A stretch of DNA of 64,000 nucleotides from Microbacterium sp. zg-Y818 (lineage in GTDB: Bacteria; Actinomycetota; Actinomycetes; Actinomycetales; Microbacteriaceae). Both the position numbers and the translations under genes were made by a program. The notes beneath the pieces were generated by a model, which did not search any database, was not told the origin of the DNA, and worked only from the letters and a program-made list of their open reading frames with translations. How positions within the stretch are numbered: the stretch's first letter is position 1; each line of letters begins with the position of its first letter. The stretch lies in contig NZ_CP126741.1 of the NCBI RefSeq assembly GCF_030246905.1, positions 620,001 through 684,000 on the forward strand, read 5' to 3'. This document shows, one piece after another, positions 1-10,203 of the stretch.

Positions 1-545
1 CGAAGGAGTACTTCGCCGACCGCTCGTACCTGTGGAACGCGGGCATGTTCATCTCCCGCGCCGACGTGCTGCTGGCAGAGCTCGCCGAGAACGCACCGGA
101 GCTGCACGCCGGCCTGCTGGAGCTCGCCGAGGCCTGGGACGACCGGGACCGCCGAGGCCCCGTCGTCGACCGGGTGTGGCCGGCACTGCCGAAGATCGCG
201 ATCGACTACGTCGTCGCCGAGCCGGCGGCCGAGAAGGGGCGGCTGGCGGTCATCCCCGGTCACTTCGACTGGGACGACGTCGGGGACTTCGCGAGCCTCG
301 CCAAGCTCAACTCCCACGGGCGCAACGAGCTGGCGATCCTGGGAAAGAACGCGCGCATCCTCTCGGACGCCGCCAGCGGCATCGTGGTGAGCCAGACGTC
401 GCGGGTCATCAGCCTCATCGGGGTGAAGGACATCGTGGTCGTCGACACCGAGGACGCGCTGCTGGTCACCACGAGCGAGCACGCGCAGCGGGTGAAGGGC
501 GTCGTGGATGCCCTCAAGCTCACCGGTCGCGGCGATGTCTTGTGA
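1..545 (+). CDS. manC: Mannose-1-phosphate guanylyltransferase, C-terminal part (5' end outside window)
   Basis: This is the C-terminal half of a sugar-phosphate nucleotidyltransferase that makes GDP-mannose from mannose-1-phosphate and GTP in the cytoplasm. The reading frame is open from base 3. Visible signatures are YLWNAGMF near the left edge and FDWDDVGDF about 90 residues later, the W-x-DVG motif typical of this family. The protein ends soon after the nucleotidyltransferase fold, so no fused phosphomannose isomerase cupin domain is present and this is the short monofunctional form. GDP-mannose feeds mannosylated glycans and lipoglycans, consistent with the polysaccharide genes at the other end of the window. 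The next gene is separated by a promoter-bearing gap, so it is not obviously in the same operon. Confidence 0.88.
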   Translation, partial: KEYFADRSYLWNAGMFISRADVLLAELAENAPELHAGLLELAEAWDDRDRRGPVVDRVWPALPKIAIDYVVAEPAAEKGRLAVIPGHFDWDDVGDFASLAKLNSHGRNELAILGKNARILSDAASGIVVSQTSRVISLIGVKDIVVVDTEDALLVTTSEHAQRVKGVVDALKLTGRGDVL

Positions 546-574
546 GGTTTCTATGACGCGATGATTGCGTCTTT

Positions 575-632
575 GTAACCTTTCGCCGTCTGGCCCGGAT
601 TCGGTCAAGGGCACCGCGTAACAGTCGGTAAC
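575..632 (+). promoter_or_regulatory. GTAAC repeats upstream of the BMP lipoprotein gene
   Basis: Three copies of GTAAC lie at 575-579, 618-622 and 628-632 in the 134-bp gap before the lipoprotein gene; the last two are 10 bp apart in direct orientation. Direct GTAAC repeats have been described for the response regulator MtrA in actinobacteria. Assigning these copies to MtrA is inference. The rest of the gap shows no gene. Confidence 0.35.
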
Positions 633-679
633 TTTCACATGGCGCCGCGAAATCCGCGGGAGCCATCGTGGAGGCTGCT

Positions 680-1795
680 TTGACCATCTCGACCACCAAG
701 AAGGTCCTCGGCGCGACCGGCGCCGCTGCGCTGCTCGTCGCCCTCGCAGGCTGCGGAAGCGCGCCCGAGGAGAACACCGGCGGCAGTGCCGCACCCGAGT
801 CGGCAGACGACTTCAAGCCCTGCCTGATCTCTGACGAGGGTGGCTGGAACGACCGTTCGTTCAACCAGGCCGCCAAGGAAGGCATGGACCGCGCGCTCGA
901 AGAACTCGACATCGAGGGCATCGAGATGGAGTCGGCCACCCCGAACGACTACGCGCCGAACCTCGAGACGCTCGTCTCCGAGGGCTGCACGTTCATCGTC
1001 TCGGTCGGCTTCAACCTCTCGGCCGCCACGGTCGAGTCGGCGCTGGCCAACCCCGAGATCGACTACGCGATCATCGATGACTGGGCCGACAACGACTTCG
1101 ACGGCGCCACCGACGCCCCGAACATCAAGCCCCTCGTGTTCGACACCGCGCAGGCGTCGTACCTCGGCGGCTACGCCGCGGCGGCCTGGTCGGCGCAGAA
1201 CGGCGTCAACAAGGTCGGCACCTTCGGCGGCATGCAGATCCCGTCGGTCGCCGTGTTCATGGACGGCTTCGAGAAGGGCGTCGACAAGTACAACGAGGAC
1301 AAGGGCGCTGCCGTCGAGGTCTTCGGGTGGGACACTGCCGCGCAGGAGGGCCTCTTCACCGGTGGCTTCGCGGCGAACGACACCGCCAAGCAGACGGCGC
1401 AGGGTGTGCTCGACCAGGGTGTGGACGTCATCCTCCCCGTGGGTGGACCGATCTACCAGAGCGCGGCGGCGGCCATCGCCGACGGTGGCCTCGACGTCGT
1501 CATGGTGGGCGTCGACAAGGACCTGGCAGTCGCTGACCCCGACGTCACGGACGTGACCCTCGTCTCGATCATGAAGGCCATCGACGTGGCCGTCTACGAC
1601 GCCACCCTCGAGGCCGCCGCGGGCGACTTCGACGTGGAGCCGTACGTGGGGACGCTCGAGAACGAGGGCGTGAAGCTCTCCGAGTTCCACGAGTTCGAGG
1701 CGGAGCTGCCCGAGGGTCTGGCCGACGAGCTGGCCGCGCTGCAGGAGCAGATCATCGCGGGCGACATCACGGTGGAGTCGCCGAACTCCCCGTGA
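680..1795 (+). CDS. BMP-family nucleoside ABC transporter substrate-binding lipoprotein
   Basis: This is an extracytoplasmic lipoprotein that captures nucleosides for the ABC transporter encoded just downstream. The 371-residue protein starts with a short basic segment and hydrophobic stretch ending in the lipobox LAGC, so it should be lipidated at that cysteine. The mature part matches the Bmp/PnrA family, for example the SDEGGWNDRSFNQA motif and a later VGVDKDL segment. I chose TTG at 680 because GGAGG at 670-674 sits 5 nt before it; a GTG at 668 is the alternative and overlaps that site. A strong hairpin follows the stop codon, which would let this gene be expressed above the membrane components. 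Nucleoside as ligand is inferred from the family and from cdd, deoA and add downstream. Confidence 0.9.
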   Translation: MTISTTKKVLGATGAAALLVALAGCGSAPEENTGGSAAPESADDFKPCLISDEGGWNDRSFNQAAKEGMDRALEELDIEGIEMESATPNDYAPNLETLVSEGCTFIVSVGFNLSAATVESALANPEIDYAIIDDWADNDFDGATDAPNIKPLVFDTAQASYLGGYAAAAWSAQNGVNKVGTFGGMQIPSVAVFMDGFEKGVDKYNEDKGAAVEVFGWDTAAQEGLFTGGFAANDTAKQTAQGVLDQGVDVILPVGGPIYQSAAAAIADGGLDVVMVGVDKDLAVADPDVTDVTLVSIMKAIDVAVYDATLEAAAGDFDVEPYVGTLENEGVKLSEFHEFEAELPEGLADELAALQEQIIAGDITVESPNSP

Positions 1796-1812
1796 CCTTC
1801 TGAAGTCCGCTC

Positions 1813-1843
1813 GGGGCGAGCAGCGCACGTCGCTGCTCGCCCC
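1813..1843 (+). terminator. Strong hairpin after the lipoprotein gene
   Basis: A perfect 13-bp stem (GGGGCGAGCAGCG paired with its complement) encloses the loop CACGT, 17 nt after the stop codon. There is no U-tract, as is common for actinobacterial terminators. It probably stabilises or partly terminates the lipoprotein mRNA, since the transporter genes follow on the same strand from their own promoter. Confidence 0.7.
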
Positions 1844-1897
1844 TGAGCATGTTCCATGGACAGTGAGAGCCGTTTCCGCGCGGAGCGGCTCCTGGAT

Positions 1898-1903
1898 TAG
1901 GGT
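1898..1903 (+). promoter_or_regulatory. -10 element TAGGGT, leaderless start of the ATPase gene
   Basis: TAGGGT stands exactly 6 nt before the ATG at 1910, so transcription would begin at or next to the start codon. No Shine-Dalgarno sequence is present. The same hexamer and spacing recur before several other genes in this window. Confidence 0.6.
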
Positions 1904-1909
1904 GCAGTT

Positions 1910-3420
<1,511 letters not shown>

Positions 3421-3424
<4 letters not shown>

Positions 3425-4737
3425 CCGGCACGACACCCGGTGCCGACGACGTGACACAGGGGCTGCCCCCCGAGCAGCTGCCTCCTGTCAAGAGCCCGCT
3501 GGCGGGGGAGCCCCAGGTTCCGCCGCCGCCGCGCACCAACGTCTTCATCAAGGACCTCCTGCGCGGCAGCGCGTTCACCACGATCCTCGCGATCGTGCTG
3601 GCGTTGGTCGTCGGCGGCATCCTCATCGCCCTCACCGACGAAGATGTGCAAGAGGCGGCCGGCTACTTCTTCGCCCGTCCCGGCGACACGTTCGCCGCGA
3701 TCTGGAGCGCCGTCTACGGCGGCTACGAGGCCCTCTTCCGCGGCGCGGTGTTCAACCCGCGCGGGGCGGATTTCGCCGCGCAGATCCGTCCCTTGACCAG
3801 CTCCCTGGGGTTCGCAGCTCCCCTCATCGCCGCCGGACTCGGCGTGGCGCTGGCGTTCCGCGTGGGCCTGTTCAACATCGGCGCCCGCGGTCAGATGCTG
3901 GTCGGCGCGATCTTCGCGGCGCTGTTCGCCTTCAATCTCGACCTGCCGTTCTGGCTGCACATGCCGCTGACGATGCTCGCCGGCATCATCGGGGGCGCCC
4001 TGTGGGGCGGGATCGTGGGTGTGCTGAAGGCGCGCACGGGCGCGCATGAAGTGATCCTCACGATCATGCTCAACTACGTCGCCTACTACCTGCTGCTGTG
4101 GATGATCCGCACGCCCGGCCTGCTGCAGAAGCCGGGCACCAACCAGCCGATCACTTCGGCCACACCCGAGACGGCGCAGTTCCCCGAGCTCTTCGGGTCT
4201 GCCTTCCCGCTGCTGGACTGGGGCTTCGTGATGGTGATCATCGCGACGATCGCCGTCTGGTGGATCGTGGAGTTCTCCAGCCTCGGCATGCGCCTGCGCG
4301 CCGTGGGGGAGAACCCGCACGCAGCGCGCGCGGCGGGCATCAACGTCAAGCGCATCTACGTCTACGCGATGCTCTTCGCCGGAGGGCTGGCGGGCCTGGC
4401 CGCGATGAACCAGATCCAGGGGTCGGTGACCACCGGCTTCTCCGGTTCGATCGACGCCGGCATCGGCTTCGACGCCATCACCGTCGCCCTCCTCGGCCGC
4501 AGTCGCGCGTGGGGCACCTTCGCCGCCGGCATCCTGTTCGGCGCGCTGAAGTCCGGGTCCTTCTCGATGCAGGCGCAGGGGATCCCCGTCGACATCGTGC
4601 TGGTCGTTCAGGCGCTCATCGTGCTGTTCATCGCGGCCCCGCCGCTGCTGCGGGCGGTGTTCTTCCTGCCCAAGACCGAAGCGGAGAAGGCAGCCAAGGC
4701 CCGAGCCAAGTCAGCGAAGAAGGCGGTGGCCGCATGA
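3421..4737 (+). CDS. Nucleoside ABC transporter permease 1
   Basis: This is an integral membrane subunit of the BMP-type importer, of the BPD_transp_2 (branched-chain amino acid/ribose type) family. The 438-residue protein has a proline-rich cytoplasmic N-terminus of about 35 residues, a first membrane segment near residues 55-75 and about eight more further on. The loop GENPHAARAAGINV is the region expected to touch the ATPase. It is somewhat longer than usual because of the N-terminal extension and a periplasmic insert between the first two membrane segments. It overlaps both neighbours by 4 nt. The partner permease is the next gene; a pair of unequal permeases is typical of this transporter class. 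Confidence 0.92.
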
Positions 4738-6020
4738 GCGCGCTCGCTCCCACGGCGTCGAACCCCGGCGCCCTCCCGCTCGGCACGGTCAAGGAGCGGC
4801 ACCTGAAGGTGCCGGTCGTCCTGGCCCTGGCCACGGTGCTGCTGGCTGCGCTGTTCTTCTTCGCCCCCCGCGACGGGATCAGCACCTTCCGGCTCGGCGA
4901 CGCGTCGTCGGCGATCGCCCTTCCCAACGTGGAGCTGCCCACCGCCACCACCAGCTGGCTGCTCGTGGTGCTGCTGCTCGCCCTGACGGCATGGGCGGCG
5001 TGGGATGCCTGGTCGTACCGCCGCCCGCCGCTGTGGCTGGTCATCGTCTTCGCGGTGCTCGGGGTGTTCGCCTTCCTCGTGTGGGCGGCCGCGGGCGGAC
5101 TCGTGCCGGTCACGGGGCTGCTGTTCGGGGCGATCTCCCTCTCGGTGCCGCTGGTCTTCGGCGCGCTGGGCGGGGTCATCGGCGAGCGGGTGGGCGTGGT
5201 CAACGTCGCCATCGAGGGGCAGCTGCTGCTGGGCGCCTTCTCGGCGGCGCTGCTTTCGAGCGTCACGGGCAACCCCTTCATCGGCCTGATCGGCGCGATG
5301 ATCGGCGGTGTGCTGGTCGCCTTCGTGCTGGCCGCCTTCGCGATCAAGTACCTCGTCGACCAGGTGATCGTCGGCGTCGTGCTGAACGTGCTGGTCACCG
5401 GCCTGACCGGCTTCCTCTACGGCGCGCTGCTCGTGCCCAACGAGAACGAGCTCAACCAGCCCGTGCGCTTCACGCGGCTCGAGATCCCGCTGCTCAGCGA
5501 TATCCCGATCATCGGACCGGTGCTGTTCAACCAGACGTTCCTGGTGTACCTCATGTACATCACCGTCGCCGTGGTGGCGTGGGGCCTGTACCGCACCCGC
5601 TGGGGCCTGCGCCTGCGCGCGGTGGGCGAGCACCCGCAGGCTGCCGACACCGTCGGCATCAAGGTCAACATGTCCCGTTTCTGGAACGTGTCGCTGGCGG
5701 GCGCCATCGCCGGCATCGGCGGGGCGTACTTCACCCTGGTGTCGGTGCCGCAGTTCGGCAAGGAGATGACCGCGGGTCTCGGCTTCATCGCCCTGGCCGC
5801 GGTGATCTTCGGCCGGTGGGACCCCATCCGCGCCGCCCTCGCGGCGCTGCTGTTCGGCTTCGCCACCAACCTGCAGAATCTGCTGACGGTGCTGGGCACG
5901 CCGATCCCGAGCGAGTTCATGCTCATGCTGCCCTACGTCGTCACCATCATCGCCGTGGCCGGTTTCGCCGGCCAGATCCGCGGACCCGCGGCAGCCGGCA
6001 AGCCGTACATCAAGGGATGA
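4734..6020 (+). CDS. Nucleoside ABC transporter permease 2
   Basis: This is the second membrane subunit of the nucleoside importer. I start it at the ATG that overlaps the previous stop codon (ATGA), giving 428 residues. It has several N-terminal membrane segments, then the conserved block ending in GERVGVVNVAIEGQLLLGAF, and the cytoplasmic loop GEHPQAADTVGIKVN that corresponds to the ATPase-contact loop of its partner. The cytidine deaminase gene begins only 7 nt after its stop, which ties transport to nucleoside catabolism. The reading frame stays open upstream, but that stretch lies inside permease 1 and is not part of this gene. Confidence 0.91.
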   Translation: MSALAPTASNPGALPLGTVKERHLKVPVVLALATVLLAALFFFAPRDGISTFRLGDASSAIALPNVELPTATTSWLLVVLLLALTAWAAWDAWSYRRPPLWLVIVFAVLGVFAFLVWAAAGGLVPVTGLLFGAISLSVPLVFGALGGVIGERVGVVNVAIEGQLLLGAFSAALLSSVTGNPFIGLIGAMIGGVLVAFVLAAFAIKYLVDQVIVGVVLNVLVTGLTGFLYGALLVPNENELNQPVRFTRLEIPLLSDIPIIGPVLFNQTFLVYLMYITVAVVAWGLYRTRWGLRLRAVGEHPQAADTVGIKVNMSRFWNVSLAGAIAGIGGAYFTLVSVPQFGKEMTAGLGFIALAAVIFGRWDPIRAALAALLFGFATNLQNLLTVLGTPIPSEFMLMLPYVVTIIAVAGFAGQIRGPAAAGKPYIKG

Positions 6021-6027
6021 CATCGAC

Positions 6028-6429
6028 ATGACCGACATCGATTGGGACCATCTCCGCGCCGTCGCGACGGAGGCCATGGAGCGGGCGTACGCCCCCTACT
6101 CCCGGTATCGGGTGGGCGCCGCCGCGCTCGTGACCGACGGGCGGGTGGTGGCCGGCTGCAACGTCGAGAACGCCTCCTACGGGGTGGGCCTGTGCGCAGA
6201 GTGCGCCCTCGTGGGTGACCTGCAGATGTCCGGCGGCGGCCAACTCGTCGCGTTCGTCTGCGTCAACAACGACGGCCAGACGATCATGCCGTGCGGACGC
6301 TGCCGTCAGCTGCTCAATGAATTCGCCCTGCCGGGCATGCTGCTGGAGACCGTCTCCGGCATCCGCACGATCGACGAGGTCCTGCCCGACGCGTTCGGGC
6401 CGCGCGACCTCGAGGAAGTTTCACGATGA
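6028..6429 (+). CDS. cdd: Cytidine deaminase
   Basis: This enzyme hydrolytically deaminates cytidine and deoxycytidine to uridine and deoxyuridine. The 133-residue length fits the small homotetrameric form. Zinc ligands and the catalytic glutamate are visible in CNVENASYG-GLCAEC and in MPCGRCRQ, giving three cysteine ligands as in Bacillus and mycobacterial Cdd. It lies in a tight series (permease - cdd - deoA - add) and overlaps deoA by 4 nt. The order cdd-deoA-add also occurs in Mycobacterium tuberculosis. Confidence 0.96.
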   Translation: MTDIDWDHLRAVATEAMERAYAPYSRYRVGAAALVTDGRVVAGCNVENASYGVGLCAECALVGDLQMSGGGQLVAFVCVNNDGQTIMPCGRCRQLLNEFALPGMLLETVSGIRTIDEVLPDAFGPRDLEEVSR

Positions 6430-7721
6430 CCACCGAGAACGAACCGTTCGACGCCGTCGACGTCATCCGGGCCAAGCGTGACGGGGGCGCCGTCCCCGAG
6501 CCCGCACTGCGCTGGATGGTCGACGCCTTCACACGCGGCTACGTCGCGGAATCGCAGATGGCCGCCTTCGCGATGGCGGTGCTCCTCAACGGCATGCAGC
6601 GCGACGAGATCCGCGTTCTCACCGACGCCATGATCGCCTCGGGTGAGCGCATGAGCTTCGCCGCCCTCGGCAAGCCGACCGTCGACAAGCACTCCACCGG
6701 CGGTGTCGGCGACAAGATCACCCTGCCGCTCGCGCCGCTCGTGGCATCCTTCGGCGTCGCCGTACCGCAGCTCTCGGGACGCGGCCTCGGTCACACCGGA
6801 GGGACGCTGGACAAGCTCGAGTCGATCCCCGGCTGGCGCGCAGCCCTCACCAACGACGAGCTGTTCGCGCAGCTACGCGACATCGGTGCGGTCATCTGCG
6901 CTGCGGGCTCGGGCCTGGCCCCCGCCGACAAGAAGCTCTACGCGCTGCGCGATGTCACCGGCACCGTCGAGGCCATTCCGCTCATCGCGTCGAGCATCAT
7001 GTCGAAGAAGATCGCCGAAGGCACCGACGCGCTCGTGCTCGACGTGAAGTTCGGCGGCGGCGCGTTCATGCGCGATGTCGAGAAGGCCCGCGAGCTCGCC
7101 CGCACGATGGTGGCGCTCGGCACCGACTCGGGCGTCGCGACCACTGCGCTCCTCACCGACATGAACACTCCGCTCGGCCTCGCGATCGGCAACGCCAACG
7201 AGGTGCGGGAGTCTGTCGAGGTGCTCGCCGGCGGCGGCCCCGCCGATGTGGTCGAGCTCACCGTGGCCCTCGCCCGCGAGATGCTCGCCCTCGCGGGCCA
7301 GCCCGACGCCGACGTCGAAGCGGCGCTGCGCGACGGCCGGGCGATGGACACATGGCGTGCCATGATCCGCGCCCAGGACGGCGACCCGGACGCACCGCTG
7401 CCGGTCGCCCGCGAGACCCACACCGTCACCGCGACCGCCGGGGGCTTCGTCACCCGTCTCGACGCGCTCCCCTTCGGGATCGCCGCGTGGCGGCTGGGGG
7501 CGGGTCGCGCCCGCGCGCAGGACCCGGTCGTCCACGCCGCCGGCATCGACCTGCACGTCAAGCCCGGCGACACGGTCACCGAGGGGCAGCCGCTGTTCAC
7601 CCTGCTGGCCGACGACGACAAGCGGTTCGCCCGCGCGCTCGACGCCCTCGACGACGCGTGGGAGATCGGCGCCACCGCTCCGACGGCCACGCCGCTCGTG
7701 CTCGAGCGCATCACCGCCTGA
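6426..7721 (+). CDS. deoA: Thymidine phosphorylase
   Basis: This enzyme phosphorolyses thymidine and deoxyuridine to the base and 2-deoxyribose-1-phosphate. The 431 residues contain the family signature around GRGLGHTGGTLDKLE and the phosphate-binding KHSTGGVGDK (about residues 82-91). The order of domains is a helical domain, the alpha/beta phosphate domain and a C-terminal PYNP domain (the stretch TVTEGQPLFTL is typical). It accepts the uridine-type products of Cdd, whose gene it overlaps. Pyrimidine-nucleoside phosphorylase (Pdp) activity on uridine cannot be excluded from sequence. Confidence 0.94.
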   Translation: MTTENEPFDAVDVIRAKRDGGAVPEPALRWMVDAFTRGYVAESQMAAFAMAVLLNGMQRDEIRVLTDAMIASGERMSFAALGKPTVDKHSTGGVGDKITLPLAPLVASFGVAVPQLSGRGLGHTGGTLDKLESIPGWRAALTNDELFAQLRDIGAVICAAGSGLAPADKKLYALRDVTGTVEAIPLIASSIMSKKIAEGTDALVLDVKFGGGAFMRDVEKARELARTMVALGTDSGVATTALLTDMNTPLGLAIGNANEVRESVEVLAGGGPADVVELTVALAREMLALAGQPDADVEAALRDGRAMDTWRAMIRAQDGDPDAPLPVARETHTVTATAGGFVTRLDALPFGIAAWRLGAGRARAQDPVVHAAGIDLHVKPGDTVTEGQPLFTLLADDDKRFARALDALDDAWEIGATAPTATPLVLERITA

Positions 7722-7745
7722 CTCCGCACCGAACGAAGGAACCTC

Positions 7746-8861
7746 ATGGGCATGGACCAGAACGACGACGTCCGGCTGCAGGGAGTCTCGATCCGCGAGC
7801 TCCCGAAGGTCTCGCTGCACGACCATCTCGACGGCGCTGTGCGCCCGGCGACGATCATCGAACTCGCCGACGCGACCGGTGTGCCGATCCCCGAGACCGA
7901 CGCCGACGCGCTGGCGGAATGGTTCGAGGAGCGCAGCGACTCGGGCTCGCTCGTGGAGTATCTGAAGACCTTCGACGTCACCACCGCGGTCATGCAGACG
8001 CGCGAGGGTCTCACCCGGGTGGCGCGGGAGTTCGTCGAGGACCTCGCCGCCGACGGCGTGGTGTACGGCGAGGTGCGATGGGCGCCGGAGCAGCACCTGC
8101 AAGGCGGGCTGTCACTGGACGAGGCCGTCGAGGCCGTGCAGGAGGGCATCGAAGAGGGTGAGGATGCCGTCGAGGCGACCGGTCGCGACATCCGCGTCGG
8201 CCAGCTCCTCACGGCGATGCGCCACACCGACCGTTCGCTCGAGATCGCCCGGCTCGCCGTCGCCCACCGCACGCGCGGCGCCGTCGGCTTCGACATCGCC
8301 GGTCCCGAGGACGGCTTCCCCGCGTCGAACCACCGTGAGGCGTTCGACTACCTCGCGGCCCACTTCTTCCCCGTCACAGTGCACGCCGGTGAAGCGGCCG
8401 GGCTCGACTCGATCCGCTCGGCGCTCATCGACGGCCGCGCGTTGCGCCTCGGCCACGGTGTGCGGCTCGCCGAGGACCTCGAGGTCATCTCGCGCGAGGG
8501 CGAAGAGGTCTTCGTCCAGCTCGGTGACCTCTCCCGGTGGGTGCGCGACCGCGAGATCCCGCTGGAGCTGTCGCCGTCGTCGAACCTGCAGACAGGTGCC
8601 ATCGAGCGCTGGGGCAAGGAGCTGGCCGACCACCCGTTCGACCTGCTGTACCAGCTGGGATTCTCCGTCACGGTGAACGTCGACAACCGCACGCAGAGCC
8701 GCACCTCGCTCACTCGCGAGCTGGCACTGCTGGCCGAGGCCTTCGAGTACGACCTCGACGACCTCGAGGCGTTCCAGCTGAACGCCGCCGCCGCCGCCTT
8801 CCTGACGGTGGAAGAGCGCGAGGAGCTCATCGAGATCATCGCCGAGGGTTTCGCCCGCTGA
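7746..8861 (+). CDS. add: Adenosine deaminase
   Basis: This enzyme converts adenosine and deoxyadenosine to inosine and deoxyinosine. The 371-residue protein shows the metal-binding HDHLDG motif near residue 27 (H-x-H), VHAGEA, the LGHGVRL histidine and SPSSNLQTGA, with VNVDNRTQS at the position of the usual T-D-D/N metal ligand. The ATG at 7746 is preceded by GAAGGAACC; a second ATG two codons later is possible. It is the last gene of the nucleoside series and is followed by a repeat-rich gap. Its product inosine would be a substrate for the purine nucleoside phosphorylase encoded 15 kb further on. Confidence 0.94.
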   Translation: MGMDQNDDVRLQGVSIRELPKVSLHDHLDGAVRPATIIELADATGVPIPETDADALAEWFEERSDSGSLVEYLKTFDVTTAVMQTREGLTRVAREFVEDLAADGVVYGEVRWAPEQHLQGGLSLDEAVEAVQEGIEEGEDAVEATGRDIRVGQLLTAMRHTDRSLEIARLAVAHRTRGAVGFDIAGPEDGFPASNHREAFDYLAAHFFPVTVHAGEAAGLDSIRSALIDGRALRLGHGVRLAEDLEVISREGEEVFVQLGDLSRWVRDREIPLELSPSSNLQTGAIERWGKELADHPFDLLYQLGFSVTVNVDNRTQSRTSLTRELALLAEAFEYDLDDLEAFQLNAAAAAFLTVEEREELIEIIAEGFAR

Positions 8862-8934
8862 GAAGGTCGTGACCGCGGGCTCGCCGTGCCTGGCGCGGGC
8901 GGGGTTGGTGCGGCATCTACGCGCCCGCAGGCGC

Positions 8935-9015
8935 CGTAACTCCTCAAGAACCGGCCTCGCTCGCCCGGATCGACCGCTTCTGCCGCGCCCGACGCCCGGT
9001 TTTGAGGAGTTGCGA
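8935..9015. repeat. 81-bp inverted-repeat element A1
   Basis: This is the first of three elements of identical length (81 bp) that align without gaps. Its ends are inverted copies of a CG(C/T)AACTCCTCAA sequence: the left end reads CGTAACTCCTCAAGAACCGG and the right end is the complement of a GCAACTCCTCAAAACCGG type. The centre reads CCGGATCG. It lies in the 314-bp gap after add. Judged by which end carries GTAAC and which GCAAC, it is in the opposite orientation to the other two copies. The bases after its right end (9016-9028) are also found at the 3' end of the neighbouring nuclease gene. Confidence 0.85.
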
Positions 9016-9086
9016 CCGGGGCGTGGTCAGCAGCCGCTGGTCGCCCGCGCGGGACCGCGCGGCGGCGTGCTCCGGTGAGCGGTCGT

Positions 9087-9167
9087 CGCAACTCCTCAAA
9101 GGCACGCGCGAACTGCCGGGATCGGCCGCGTCCGTCGGCCCCGTTCTCGGTTCTTGAGGAGTTACGA
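9087..9167. repeat. 81-bp inverted-repeat element A2
   Basis: This is the second copy of the element, 8 bp before the stop codon of the nuclease gene that is read leftwards. It has the left end CGCAACTCCTCAAA and the right end CGGTTCTTGAGGAGTTACG; the latter is identical over 19 nt to the left end of A1 read on the other strand. The centre reads CGGGATCG. The 71-bp spacer between A1 and A2 contains no recognisable gene. Confidence 0.85.
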
Positions 9168-9175
9168 CTCTCGCC

Positions 9176-10054
9176 TCACCGAGCTGGGACGCGTTTGGGG
9201 AGTTGCGCCCGGGGCGTGGTCGGGCCGACGGCCAGAATCTGCTTCAGCTGCGCGAGCATCTGCTCCCGCCGGTACAGGATGTCCTCGGCGATCGGGCGCA
9301 CGGTCGTATAGCCGAGCGCGGCGGCGGCCAGGTCGCGGCGGCGGTCGCGCTTGTGCGCCTCCCACCCGGCGTGGTGCGCCTCGCTGTCGCATTCGATGAT
9401 CAGCCATCCGTCGACGACGAGATCGACGCGGCCGACGCCGGATATCGAGACCTGTATCTCGACGGTGCAGCCGAGGCCGCGCAGCAGCAGCCGCATGATC
9501 GTCTCCGGACCGGACTCGCAACGGGGATCAAGCAGCGGCCGCAGCCGCTGGAACCGCCGGGGGAGGAGCGCGAAGACGGCGGCCACACCCTTCTCGTCGA
9601 CGATGCCGCGGTACCAGGCGCTGTCGAGCGTCGCGATCGCCTCGCGCGGTCCTTGGCAGCGGCAGGCCTGTGCGAGGGCCTCGACCACATCGGTCATGAG
9701 GCGGGTCGGCTCAGCGGACGACGGCCGCCAGTGGCAGACGACATCCGGCGGCCGTGGCGGCAGTCGACTCGCGCCGTTGGTCGCCTGCACGTGCAGCCGG
9801 TTGTGGTCCATGACGAAGACGCCGAGAAGCGCGAGGAGTGACAAGCAGTCGACCCGGACCCCCAAGCGAGCCGCGCGCACGATGTCGGGGTGGCACCCGG
9901 CGAGCAGATACCGCCCGCGCCGCACGCGCAGCAGCGAGCCGTCCTGCAGGCCGCGCCGCACCCGTTGCCGACCGACCCCGTGCAAGGCGAGCTCCCGGGT
10001 GCTCAGGAACCGCATCGGGACGTCGGGGGAGGTGGGCGGCGGTTGTCGGAGCAT
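9176..10054 (-). CDS. Winged-helix (AbiEi-like) and DUF559-type nuclease protein
   Basis: This protein of unknown function has 292 residues. Residues about 14-55 look like the AbiEi-type winged helix (STREL then RRG-RYLLAG), and about 180-275 like the DUF559/Vsr-related PD-(D/E)XK fold: an early PETIMRLLLRGLG motif (E184), then GRVDLVVDGWLIIECDSEAHH with D211, E221 and D223, then a basic KRDRRRDLAAAALGY helix. A single-strand or mismatch endonuclease role is possible but not shown. I chose the ATG at 10054 because CACAGT lies exactly 6 nt upstream as in other leaderless genes; an ATG at 10015 is the alternative. The gene is bracketed by 81-bp elements, and its last ten codons run through a half-copy of that element. 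Confidence 0.72.
   Translation of the reverse strand: MLRQPPPTSPDVPMRFLSTRELALHGVGRQRVRRGLQDGSLLRVRRGRYLLAGCHPDIVRAARLGVRVDCLSLLALLGVFVMDHNRLHVQATNGASRLPPRPPDVVCHWRPSSAEPTRLMTDVVEALAQACRCQGPREAIATLDSAWYRGIVDEKGVAAVFALLPRRFQRLRPLLDPRCESGPETIMRLLLRGLGCTVEIQVSISGVGRVDLVVDGWLIIECDSEAHHAGWEAHKRDRRRDLAAAALGYTTVRPIAEDILYRREQMLAQLKQILAVGPTTPRAQLPKRVPAR
9193..9221. repeat. Partial copy of the 81-bp element inside the nuclease gene
   Basis: The 3' coding end of the nuclease gene contains GGGGAGTTGCGCCCGGGGCG and following bases (9197-9221). These match 23 of 25 bases across the right end and flank of A1 (9004-9028). On the coding strand the segment encodes TTPRAQLPK. One half of an element is therefore fused into the gene end. 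Confidence 0.65.
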
Positions 10055-10203
10055 GTCGACACTGTGCGGGGTGGGCGGCCGGCGGCGATGGCCGCGCGAT
10101 CGGAACGGTGGACGGATACTCCCCTTCGCGGGCCGGGGAGGAATCGGCGGCCGGCGCGGCGTCGGCTGGGCAGCCGCCCGCGGGCTGCGGCCTGGCGCCC
10201 CGT

